Shown here piece after piece: positions 22,285 through 33,123 of a stretch of 64,000 bases of DNA; within the stretch, counting starts at the first letter, position 1, and each line of letters opens with the position of its first letter. The notes beneath the pieces were generated by a model, which was given only the letters and a program-made list of their open reading frames with translations, made no database searches and was not told the origin of the DNA. The stretch spans positions 324,861-388,860 of the forward strand of contig BCIH01000014.1 in NCBI GenBank assembly GCA_002897115.2, given 5' to 3'. The translations under genes were made by a program, and so were the position numbers. The DNA is from Prototheca cutis. Lineage: Eukaryota; Chlorophyta; Trebouxiophyceae; Chlorellales; Chlorellaceae.

Positions 22285-23477
22285 TCACTTTGATGGCAGA
22301 TCCGGCACCGAAGCCAGGGCAGGGAGCATCATCGATGCTGCCTGGGCCACTGATTCAGTGTCGAGACCCAGAGCGGCGATCGTCCCGGGATCAAACACGG
22401 CTTTACGCCACTCATCACCACGACCCGCGTCGCCCTCGCAGCCAGTTGCCTGCGCAGCGACGAGCATCGCTGCGGCCGCCAGGACAGGCGGCGGGTACCG
22501 CACGGCGCATGCACAGAGCGTCAGCGCATCATTCAGCACCGCCACCGCCACAGCAACAGCTGGGGCCCGCCAGCGGAGCGCAGCCGTGAAAGCCAGCAAG
22601 TGCGGGTGGGGGTGAAGGACGCAGACCCCAAACCCTAGCGTGCGCAGCAGCCGCTGCTCGTCCTCGATCAGCGTGGCCTTGGCCTCGTAGTACCGTGGGC
22701 CCGCAAGAGGCTCATCCCCGGCGGTGGCGGTGCGCTCCCCCGCTGCGGCTGTCGAATCGTCCCCGGCATACCGGGCAGGCCGGGAACAGAGCGCATGCGC
22801 CACGTTGAGCAGGTCGTTCGTCACGAGGGGGACCTGGCAAAGTCACGGGGACAGGTATGGATGCGTTTGGGGGGGAGATGGGGCGGGGGGAGTCGTGGTC
22901 ACAAGTCGCAGCATAGCTTTCTCCGGAAACACACCCCACAACCGAGCGGTGAGGCACCGCGATCCCCGGGGGGCGCCGCGCCATCCGCCAAGCAGCGGCC
23001 CGGTTCGCACCTCTTCAATCTTCGCTGCCACAAATAAGCACACAGGGACGATTCTCTGCAATGGACAGCAGATTGGGGGGTCTGCATCAGAGCAAGGCCG
23101 CTGGGGTCCTGCCTGTTTGCACCGTCGCCAGACAGCCGGGGCAAACCAGCAAACAGAGGGCGCAGCAGCCATGCAGGCCGCCTCACCGGATGGTTCCAGA
23201 TGCACAAATCATGACCGATGTCATTATCTGAGCCTTGGGACTCCACCAATTTCCAGTGCAACCACAGAGCAGTGGCGACAGCCTGCCAAGGCAGTCCCAG
23301 GACGTGGCCCACGGCGCGCACGATTTGCCCGGTCAACGGCCCATCCTCGGCCAAGCTCAATGACATGCGTGTGGCGTATTTTGTGACAAATTTGGGCACG
23401 ACGCTGCGGCAAAGGCGTTACATGGGGATGCTTGCGGTCCGGTTGTCGGCTGTCCAATTTCCCACCCTGTCGATCAT
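22285..23477 (-). CDS. cyclin-box protein, transcriptional cyclin (L/Q-like)
   Basis: Regulatory partner of a transcription- or splicing-linked CDK. Four exons: 23422-23477, 23187-23403, 23011-23055, 22285-22833; 288 residues. The first cyclin fold contains RAVGHVLGLPWQAVATALWL, HDLCIWNHPRIVPVCLFVAA and AAKIEEVPLVTNDLLNVAHA; then YYEAKATLIEDEQRLLRTLG and a second fold starting FGVCVLHPHPHLLAF. The order AAKIEE ... E-x-x-LL-x-x-LGF ... HPH is typical of cyclins L, K, T and Q (FAM58); I cannot separate these. No destruction box or PEST stretch was noted. It converges on ISD11, with 239 bp between stops. Confidence 0.75.
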
Positions 23478-24312
23478 GGCTGACCTCCCGCTGGCGTCCG
23501 TTAAATAGCGAACACGAGGAGGTTTCTTGTACACATTCTGCGCTCGTGAACTCAACATGACGTCGTGCACCCATGTCATGGTCACATGGGAAACCCTATG
23601 ACGTGGGTGGGCAATAGGCAGCCACCTGGTGCTGTTCGAGTTTGTCCAGCAGTGCAAGGGGATAAACGGGAGCCCATCTTACGTCACAAGCAGCCACTCT
23701 AGCAGGTTGAAACAAGGCCTCGCCTGTTGACTAGGGTACATGATTGCAGGCATGAAGCATTCTGGCCCATGGCTCGGGGCGTCGGCACTACCGCCTCCGT
23801 ACGAGGCCATTGCAGCATGCCGCGAGGGTGGCCCCTTCCTCGAACCGACAGCTAACACAGTAGAAGCCATTCTGCAACGTGCAACAGCCCTCATTCTCCG
23901 CCAGTAGCATGCAATTGATGTGCGATTGGATAATCATTGATGGCTCCCCAGTATGAGTCCAAGGTGCCCAGGCCGTTGCGGTGCGGTGCGCAGGGGCGCC
24001 CCTTCAGGCAGCACCACAACGCTGGACAACTATCTAATCATCCCCAGAATTATGAGAAAATCATTACGGGACGTTAATTGCCTGATTTTGTGGAGTTTGC
24101 CGTGCATCATCCAACGCTGTCCGTAGCCCCGCGGGCCTTTACGTGGGGCTGCTGAAAGCGACAGCTCTGACGTCAGCACCCCGGCCGGAGTCCAATTAAA
24201 TTCTGGACAAAGGCGCCGAGGTTCCCAGAACACATTCTTCCTTTTTTAACTGTTTTTGGCACCTCTCCGAGCATATCCATAGCTGGCTCTTTCAACTTCG
24301 AGGAGTTTCACC
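23478..24312. promoter_or_regulatory. intergenic: divergent cyclin / acetate transporter 2 promoters
   Basis: 835 bp between divergent genes with no coding exon seen. A CRE-type palindrome TGACGTCA lies at 24168-24175, about 140 bp upstream of the transporter start, and further ACGT-core words occur at about 23559 and 23600. Such ACGT elements often bind bZIP factors; function here is inferred. Confidence 0.4.
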
Positions 24313-25777
24313 ATGACGACCCCTGCCACCGCCTACCCGGTCGGCACCGTGCATGACACCAAGAAGAATGGCGACCAGCCTGGTGTCGCGATTCTGGCGG
24401 ATCGCATCGAGAGGCTGACCACGGTGATGGCTGCGTCCACGCAGGGTCACTTCCAGCGCAACCTTGTCGCCTAGTGAGTGGGTTGATGCGTGGCCATTGC
24501 AGGGCCCCAGAGACTGTACGAGGTCTCACACTCGCGTCTTTTGGGGGTTGCATGCGTGTTGTTGTGTATGTTTGTCATGGCGGTGCTTCTTGTGGGGTGG
24601 CATGGCCTGTTTCGAGGGAGCTCGGGGCTGCGGGGAAGGTCCCTCGGGGGGATACGTTGCGGGGGCAGCGTGGCACAGCTGCGTGTCGGAGAGAAGTTGG
24701 CGGCGCCGGAAATGTTTCGGAGCCGGGTTCGGCGCCCAACATTCCCGCGCTGCCGCCTTCCGAACTAAAAATTCCGCACCCATCCGAGCCATGTCGTGAG
24801 CTGACCCTTTGTCCGACCCACCCCGCCCATGCAGCGACATCGCCAACCCGGCCCCCTTGGGCTTTGTGGCCTTCTCCATCTCCCTGGGTCTTTACATGTG
24901 TGTCGAGGCCAAGATCGTCGATGCCGCCGCCCAGTTCCTGGTCCTGCCCCTGGCGTAAGTCTGGAGTTGTTTGCCAGCTAGGGTGCCAAGGCCTCCTGGG
25001 AGACAAGTCAAAGGGGGGCTGCCCCTAGGGTTTCGTTTCGGCAACAATCTGGTGTGGGCTGTACTGCATCGTCGCCCCGGCTCAACCCCCCCTTCTCGTC
25101 ACCCTTCCCGCCCACCCCCAAAGATCGATCCAATCCACCATTGCTGCAGTATCTTCCTGGGTGGCATGGCCATGTACGTGACTGCCATTCTGGAGCTGTT
25201 CCGCCGCAACTCGCTGGGCTACACGGCCTTTGGCTGCTACGGCACCTTTTTCATCTCGGTCGGCGTGTACGGCATCCTGCAGGCGCAGGGCACCTTCTTC
25301 CTGGTGTCGATCAAGGGCCAGCAAGCTCTCACGGCCCTGTTTGGTATCGCCTCCGTCGTTTTCTGCTGCGTCTCCGCGGCCATCTGCGTGCTGCTGCCTG
25401 TCGTCTTCCTCATGCTGACCATCATGTTCTTCCTGCTGGCCGGAGGCTTCCGCAACGAGACCTGCGCCAAGGCCGCCGGATGGTGGGGCGTCATCACCGC
25501 CGCCGTCGCCATGTACTGCGCCGCTGCCTTCCTGATTGAGGATGTGTGGGGCCGGGAGATTCTGCCCATCCTGTACACCAAGCCCTACAAGAACCACGCC
25601 AAGCACCTGTTCCCCAAGGTCTCCAGCAGCGACCCGTATGCCGTCACTGCGGGCGTGCCCTACGCCGGTCGCCCCGAGATCCACCGCGGCGACAACGTCG
25701 AGGCTCAGCAGGCGCCGTCCCTCAATGACCTCAACGAGGTCCAGCGCGGATACAAGCGCGACGGGGAGATGGTCTGA
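24313..25777 (+). CDS. GPR1/FUN34/YaaH family (AceTr) acetate-type transporter 2
   Basis: Acetate/short-acid channel-transporter. Three exons: 24313-24473, 24835-24954, 25150-25777; 302 residues. The N-terminal soluble tail ends RIERLTTVMAASTQGHFQRN, closely matching the first copy. It keeps the full family signature NPAPLGFVAFS at the start of the first helix, then five more hydrophobic segments including FLGGMAMYVTAILELFRRNS and AAGWWGVITAAVAMYCAA. The C-terminal tail contains KPYKNHAKHLFPKV, GVPYAGRPEIHRGDN and ends KRDGEMV. Compared with copy 1 it has one more intron, inside the first helical hairpin region, and retains the signature residues lost in copy 1. Confidence 0.9.
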
Positions 25778-26808
25778 GCGCAGACTCTCTTGCACGTCAA
25801 GCGGACATCACCGACGGCAGCGTCGGCGCGGCCGGGGCGCTTTTTTGAAGGTCCATCCTGAAATTTGGCTCGTGAAGAGCGCGGGTCGCAGCCCCGCCGA
25901 TGCGAGGCGCCGCGCAGTGCCAGCATTGCGCCGTCACCGGACGACCAGCGCAGGCCGCGTCAAAGGAGTGTGAATTTTGTGGAGTGAACCCTACTAACTG
26001 AACAGTGGTGCGAGCGCCGGAGCCCGCCACGGCCGCGCCCGATCCGCTGAGCAGCACTTTCTTTTGCCCCCATGAAACCCCCACCCTGGTCCCATGTGTC
26101 TGGGCCACACCACTGTGCCTGTGCCAATGGCTGCAAAACAAAACACCCCGTTCCCTCGCCATGTCACAGAGGCTATTGGCCCAAAAAAATGAGCCTGCCC
26201 AATTCTCAAGTGACTAGTTTGACTATCCTGTCCCATCCTCCCCGGTTTTGAACAGAGGACTGCTCACAATACCCCCCGGCCCCCGGTTCTTTCATCCCTC
26301 ATGATCCCTCAAGAAACAGGCACACCGGAACGTAGCATTGGCATGCTCTTTTATGCATCATCACGTAGCGTTCAGTTGAAAATCTTCTCCCAAATTCCAG
26401 GTCACACGGTACAAGGGAAATGGTGGTTGGGGCCTGCCGGCATGGAACAGCACCACGGAGCAGGGGTTGGAGACGTGATTTCTCGACACGCTGACCAGGC
26501 AGGCGCCGGTTCTCCGGCACCCCCTGAGCCATGCACCCTCGGGGCCCATGCCTGGACTGTTCTGCACACGATGCAGCCTCACAGCGACAACAAATGAAAC
26601 ATGTGAGTGGAGGGCATGGGAATGTCCATGCACCTCTGTGGCGACAACTTGATGGGTGCAAGCGCGGTATGCCATCGTGGTTCGAAACACATTTCTGCAT
26701 GTTCAGCTCTCAACAGGCCAGTAATGAATGCAGCGATGAAAGGCTGCGTGGGGTAATTGAGATTCACATTCCTCCGCTCCTCGCTCCAGACATGGATGGC
26801 GCCGCCTC
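25778..26808. other. intergenic between convergent genes
   Basis: 1.03 kb between the stops of acetate transporter 2 and the purple acid phosphatase. I see no exon, RNA gene or repeat of note. Confidence 0.4.
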
Positions 26809-29713
26809 TCAAATGGTTGCCAGGCCATTCAGCAGAGTCACATCACGGCGGCTTGGCTCCACCAGAACCTCCTCCGCATGGTGCTTGCCGCCACGCTTCG
26901 TCAGCCAGACCTCATCAAACACTTCCCCCGCTGTTGTCGTTCAGGAGGGCGGAGTGGGGGCAAGTTTGTGGGCGTGCGCGCTACCGGAAGATATATTCAG
27001 CTGTAACATGGAGTGGTGCCACACTCCGGCCCATGCCCGGGGTAGTCCGACCCATATCCGGGGTCATCCATGACATTGCCCCCCCCCAAATACACACACT
27101 GCCGTGTACCCTTGCTTTCGACGGCTTGCATGTGAAAGTGCGTGCCATTCATGTGCACCCGGATGTGGCCGTGGATGTGGAAGTTTTCATACTCAATCCA
27201 CGTGGGTGCCCGGTCAAAACCGTTATCAGTCAGATCTGGAGGGAAGATGGGCTTGGGCTGCTGAGTGTGAATGCGGTTCTCTAAATTTGTAGTAGCACCG
27301 GAAACGCACATAAACCCGTAACCCAAGCCTGGGCACTCCAGCATCCGAGTCCATGCATGCTTGAGGCGGGGAGGGCGCCCACACACCGAGGTACCTGCAC
27401 CGCCATGGCCGAAACAGATGTGCACCGTCCCGTGGTTTGATCGATGCTCCTCCGCGTGCCGGCCCCTGCAAGAGCGCGGATTGGGAGGTTGGCAGGCCGA
27501 AGTCGCAGTTGCCTGGTTTTGCAAATGCGTAGATGTACCTGTGGAGCATTCCTTGGAAGAGCCCACGCCTATAGTTCCGCGCGCGTGCCCCCCCCCCCAA
27601 AAAAAAGAAGAAAAAGAAGAAGAAAGCACAACCCAGCAATACTAATAAACTCACATGCACTTGTTGAGGTTGACAGCACAGGTTCGCTGGTACGAGTGGT
27701 GATGGCCTGCCAGGACGACATCGACCTTGTTTTCCCGGAGCAGGTATTCGAGCGCCACGCTGAGCTGTAGCGCGGTGGTCTGCTTGCCCGTGGGCCAGAA
27801 GAAATCGGCCGCATCAATGTAGAGCGGGCGGTGCCCCATGAGGATGAGCCAGGGTGTCACGGTGCGGTCGACGGCCGCCAGGTCCCCTGCCAGCCACAGG
27901 TGCTGCGGCGAGCCAGGGGTGTAGTCATGCTCCGTGCTCATCACTGCGATGTGCGCGGGCCCAAAGTCAAACGAATAAAACGCCTGGTCTGCAGCCAGAT
28001 TGGGCCGGGGCATGGGGAACCGTGCATAGTACGGCACGCCACACTCGCCGCCCGAGTCGTCCGACGTCGTATAGAATGCCTGCCCCGGCCAGTCGCGCTC
28101 GTGGTTGGCGATCGACGTCGCCATGGGAATGCGGTCCATGATGTCCCGTTGCTGGTACAGAAACGTGTCCCACAGCACGCCGTACCCCCGCGCATAACTG
28201 ATGTCCCCGTTGTGCAGCGCCAGCCGGTACGGGTGCACGACGTCGCTGTCGTTCCCAAACCTGCATCAATGTGTTGTTGTGGCGCTGAACATGAAAACCC
28301 TGATCGCTGGTGCTGTTATTGGGATTGGAAATGTGACATCCCAATGCATACCCTTTGTAGCCGCGCTGGGCGTCGTCGAGCATGCGCTGGGCGACGTCGA
28401 GGGCGGGCTGGTACTCCATGGCGGCCGTGGACCCATCGGGCTCGCCGACGCCCTGGTCGGCGACGGCCAGCACCGACACCGTGACGTCGGGCCCGACTCC
28501 CGGGTGCGAGAGGAAAGAGTAGACATCGGACAACCGCGGCGCCTGACCCGTCACGGGGTCGCGCTGCGTGGCATCAGCCACGACGTAGTAGTACCGCGTG
28601 TTTGGCGTCAGGCCCGCCATGACCGAGGTGTGAAGGTGGCCTGGATCGAGCCAGCCCTCTGCGCTCGCGGGCGCGCCGCACATGTCCTCTCGCGTATAGC
28701 GCTCTGTCGTCGCAGGGCTGGCAAACATCAGGTCGTCGGGCCGGAGCCCAAACCGCACATATGGCTGGCCAGAGTCCCGTGTCGTCCACTGCACCAGCAT
28801 GTCCCTGCAGCGTTTTTGGGTATTGTTTTGCATTGTGTCTTAGGGTTTTAGGGTGAACGGGTCTCTGTCTACGGCTCTGTTTTCCGTGACAGAGACAGGC
28901 AACAACAGCAGCCGCTCCCACAACAATCCACCCACCCATCCACCCTGGAAGACAGCCACTACCATGCATAGCACCCACAATCGTTCCCCCCAAACGTACA
29001 CGGGGCGGTGGCCTGGCATGAGGTGGATGCCGGTCAGCTCATTGGGGTCAGTGTTTTCCAGCACAGGTCCTACCGCCGCAACGACAGGGTCGGTGAACAC
29101 GTGCCTGATAAAGACAAAACGCATGTCCTGCCGCAGATTGAGCACCCGGAACCTGCCACATGGGTTCGGTGCAACATGGTAGGGTGATAGTAGTTCAAGA
29201 TGCGGTCATCATCCTTGCCATTATTCCTATGGCCATGCCCATTGAATCTAACATAGCATTGCATGCACCCAAGGGGGGGAGGAGGAAGGGGGAGGACCCC
29301 CCCCCACACTTCCAGCCGCCACCCATACACACCACGCTCTGAACGCACTGGAGGGTGGCGCCGCCGTTTGCAAGATAATTGGCGTCCTGGCTCGCCAGGG
29401 AGTACTTGACTGGGGCGGCGCCGTCCAGGTAGGCGTCGGGCGGGGTGAAGAGGGCAATGGCGTCGTGGGCGTGCACCTTCTTCACCCCACGCAGCGTGAC
29501 TTCCACCCACTGCCCGCTGCGCTCCAGGCTGGTCGCGTTGTAGCTCAGCTCGATGCCCGACTCGTACGCCACCTGCATCCGCTTCACAGGCACCTTTTCA
29601 AGATAGTTGTGGTATTCCACATCCGCGCATGCGGGGTGCAGGGCCAGTACGGCCAAGCAGGCTAGCGCCAGTGCTGGCCGGCCCAACGCCCGGCCGCGCC
29701 GCGAGCCTTTCAT
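26809..29713 (-). CDS. purple acid phosphatase (metallophosphoesterase), secreted
   Basis: Dinuclear-metal phosphomonoesterase, usually secreted or vacuolar and used in phosphate scavenging. Seven exons: 29349-29713, 29000-29152, 28352-28804, 27655-28260, 27395-27465, 27110-27235, 26809-26930; 631 residues. A signal peptide is clear (ALALACLAVLALHPACA after a basic start). The fibronectin-like N-domain has VLNLRQDMRFVFIR and MLVQWTTRDSGQP. Metal motifs in order: AVADQGVGE, HNGDISYARG, IANHERDWPG, GHRPLY and AGHHHSYQRTC, with GECGVPYYARFPMP and DYTPGSPQHLWL between. The usual GDxG reads ADQG and GNH[DE] reads ANHE, but the ligand D, N and H residues are kept. The start could be 11 codons upstream at 29746. 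Confidence 0.9.
27589..27607 (-). repeat. T(n)-G(n) tract (sense strand) in phosphatase intron 4
   Basis: Ten C then A/AG-rich sequence on the plus strand, i.e. pyrimidine-rich then G run on the sense strand, about 50-65 bp after the donor at 27654. Confidence 0.8.
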
Positions 29714-30126
29714 GAGCGCCGGCAACCGGTTCCCTCCTGCAAGCAACCCTAAATTGACAATCCTCTACATTACATGCATATACACGAATCACACGGGCTG
29801 CTGTAGCACAGATAACAGGGCTTGGATCCCATGAGAATATGCTGGTGGCGCCGTGGAGAAGCCACGACATCAAGCTGACGTTTAAAATGTCGGCGAGTGG
29901 CTGGGACCGGCATGTCAATTGTCACCGCCCTGATCACACATCCCACGCCCCACCTGCGCTTGACATTGCAAGGAATAGATCGTATCATACCGTGGACGTG
30001 AGGGACAGGTGACGATCGTTGGCGAGGAGGAGGAACCGGACGGACGCTCGGGGGCCTAGTCCATCCATGGAGAGCAGCCAACCACAGTAGGGGACTGGAC
30101 ATCCCCCCGGCGCGCGACGGCCCGTC
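29714..30126. promoter_or_regulatory. head-to-head spacer, purple acid phosphatase / PIG-B
   Basis: 413 bp between divergent start codons, no exon seen. If the longer phosphatase start at 29746 is used the spacer shrinks to 380 bp. Confidence 0.45.
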
Positions 30127-32317
30127 ATGCGTGCCGGGCAGCTGTACCTCGCTTGTTTCGCCTTTCGAGCCGCACAAGCCCTCCTGCTCCAGACATACTT
30201 TGCCCCTGATGAACAGTGGCAGAGCCAGGAGGTGGCACACCGACTGGTGTTTGGGTGAGCTTCTGCCGCTGTGGGGACTAGGGGTTTTGGGGTTTGGTTG
30301 GAATGGCAACAGTAGAGGGGTTGTTCACGATCCATGGGATTGGACAGAGGTGAAGTGTTTCAGGACGTGCTCTGGTAAATATGGTCGACTGGTTGCCCGA
30401 GTCCTGGGCATGCATGTGCCTCTGCTCGATGGCGAAGTACATGCTTCTGCTTTGTGGGATTCAGCCCATCCATTGACTGTCAGACACCACCGGGCTGCTC
30501 ACATGCCACCACACCACCCGCCTCGCCATCCCCCCAGGAAGGGCCACTTGACGTGGGAATGGACCGAGGGTCTGCGGCCCTACCTCCACCCGCTGTTGTT
30601 TGCGGCGCCACTGCGGTTACTGGCTGTGGCAGGGCAGGACTCGCCGGCCGCGGTGTGGGCCGCACCCCGGCTGGTGCAGGCCGCCGTTGCGGCTCTTGCT
30701 GACTCGTCGGTGACCGGACTGGCCCGTGAACTCACGCCCGATCTGGGCCGCTGGGCCACGCTGTGCACGCTGGGCTCCTGGTTCTCGGGCTACGCCATGG
30801 TCCGCACGTATAGCAACGCCGCCGAGGCCGCGTTGTGCGCACTGGGCACGCTGTTGTGGTTGCGTGCACGGCCCGGAGCGCGCAAGGCAGGGCCGACGGC
30901 CGGTGCCCAGGTGCCCTGGCTATGTGTCGCCGCGACGGCGACGGCGCTGCGCCCCGCTGCCGCGGCCTACTGGTTGGGCCCCGGTCTGGCCCGGCTGGTC
31001 TCGTTGCGGGGCGCCAGGCCGCGCGTGAAAACTGTGGCGCTGGCGTCCATCACGGGTGCCACAGCGCTGGCGGGTTCGACAGCGATCGACCGATGGGTGT
31101 CGGGGCACTGGGGGCTCGCGGCCTGGCGTTTTTTGGCCTTTAACGTGCTGCATGGCGGCAGCGCACTCTACGGCACCCACCCCTGGCACTGGAATGCGAC
31201 GCAGGGACTGCCGGCCGTGCTTGCCAGCTATGTGGTGCTCCTGGTTCCCGGGGTCGCCTCACTGCACCTCCTCGACAGGTCTGCTGGGTGTCTGCTTGTT
31301 CGTTTGTATTTATTCGTGTGTTGGCATATTATTCACTTGCTTATGTTATGCCGGGCTGCCGAGTCGGATCATGATGTGTTTGAACAGGCGGCCAGTCACC
31401 TCCTTTTAGAGCCAGGCCTCTGGACCAACACCCACAGGGAGGGTCGCCGTGCGGCACTATCGTTGGTTTTGGCCGCAGGCTGGTCTGTGGTGGTGGCCAG
31501 TCTGCCAGCGCACAAGGAGTTTCGATTCCTGCTGCCCACGCTGCAGCTGTGCATGCCACTGCTGGGTCTGGGAGCCTGGGCCCTGGCCGGTGGCGTGGGG
31601 CTGCGGGGGGGCCCGCGGCGCCGTCACCGTGTTGGACGCCTCGTGCTGGCGGGCACGGTGCTCGTGCAGATCATCTTTTGGCTGTTTTTTGGCCTCGTCC
31701 ATCAACGGTGAGCAAGGTCTGTCTGGTCAGGGGAGGAGGCGGGCTTGGACTGATCAAAGGCTGACGGCCAGCCAGCTTGCCAGTCATCCAACAGCGGCAG
31801 TACAACAATGACGCACGTGCACAGACGCTGCACCCGCTCCCATGCACACAGGGCGCAGGTCCAAGTGATGGATGTGCTGGCGCGAGCGGGCCAAACAGGC
31901 CGCAGCCCCGCCAGCGTGCTGTTCCTGACGCCCTGCCATGCCACACCCTACTGGTCGGCGCTGCACGGCACCAGGGTGGGCCGGCTGCGGTTCCTGGACT
32001 GCTCCCCGGCACAGGCCAGGGCGGCCGTCGCGGCGCTGAATCACGAGGAACGCGCATGGCTGCTGTTTCCGACCGAGCTGTGCGGCGTGGAAGAAAGCGA
32101 GCGCGCATGCTTTGAGCGGCAACCGGCCGCTGTCGCGACTCGGCTGCTGGAGACCGCACGGCCCAGCCTTATTGTGGCCTTCAAAGGTGCACCACCGGGG
32201 CTCGACGCGCAGCTCAAAGCTAAGGGGTACGGTGTCATGGAGACCCTGCAAAACTGCTGGTTCCAGACGGACGATGACTACGCATGCACGCTCAACGTCT
32301 GGGCGGCGGAAGTGTAG
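30127..32317 (+). CDS. PIGB: GPI mannosyltransferase 3 (PIG-B/GPI10)
   Basis: ER membrane GT22 enzyme that adds the third mannose of the GPI anchor core from dolichol-P-mannose. Four exons: 30127-30254, 30538-31278, 31438-31707, 31852-32317; 534 residues. The catalytic luminal loop TYFAPDEQWQSQEVAHRLVF and GHLTWEWTEGLRPYLHPLLF are diagnostic, followed by YGTHPWHWNATQGLPA, PAHKEFRFLLPTLQLCMPLL, and the C-terminal FLTPCHATPYWSALHG domain specific to PIG-B. About ten hydrophobic segments fit the multi-pass topology. Exon phases all agree. Confidence 0.92.
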
Positions 32318-33123
32318 CGGGCGGGTTGTCGGCTACCATGCCCATTCCGTGGCGTTGCTCATGCAGCGAGCCATGATGGTGGCTTTGGGAACGTGATCTA
32401 TGGTACTGATTTTTTGTGTGCTGGAGTCTTACCGCCCATTCGGACTGCCCCACACTGGTTTCGCCCAGCAGGAGCCCAAACAACTCCCAGTGCCATTTAT
32501 GGCACGCGTCGCGATATCGCAGGAGTCTCCAGCTGCATGTAATGAATGAAGCCCAATACCCACCCCATGCCATGCCAGATCGCGCCATCCTCCCCACGTC
32601 ACAACGGCATGATGTGGGCGTGGGGTACAGGTTGGAAAGCCCCACGACGGGCTCGGAGCCCCTGTCAGCGGGGGGCGTCTGTTTTGTGCAGCCAAACATG
32701 CTCCATACAAGTTCACGACGTGAGGGTTCACAACGAAGTTTTGTGTACGAGGCCGCCGAGGACGCGGGCGACGTGGCCAGCTAGTTACCAGAACCGAACG
32801 AACCGAAAAGACAAGCGCCCCGGGACAAAGACAAACCGGCCATCCACCACCACAAGTCTCGCTCGTGCTCCCTGGGCCTCTGCCAAACACCGCCATATTA
32901 CACCTTTGCCAAGGGTTGACTGCGGCGTTAAAATAGAACAAAACCTGGAAAGGGCCTGCAATGGCGGGCCAGTCCTAGCGTACTGCCTTGGGGAGCGGGC
33001 CGAGGCCGCTCAACCCGCGCGTGCGCGCCTTATCGGCTTTCTGGTTGTCCAGAGTGTCGCGAAGAAGCGCAACTAAAGCGTAAATTGGGGACCGTGCATT
33101 TCTCGATCCTTGGACGAGAGCAC
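32318..33123. other. intergenic between tandem genes
   Basis: 806 bp between PIG-B and the next plus-strand gene. No exon, repeat or RNA gene recognised; presumed 3' UTR and promoter. Confidence 0.4.

Noticed and set aside
28836..28856. TTAGGGTTTTAGGG telomere-like words
   Set aside because: Only two degenerate units, located inside an intron of the phosphatase gene; no array.
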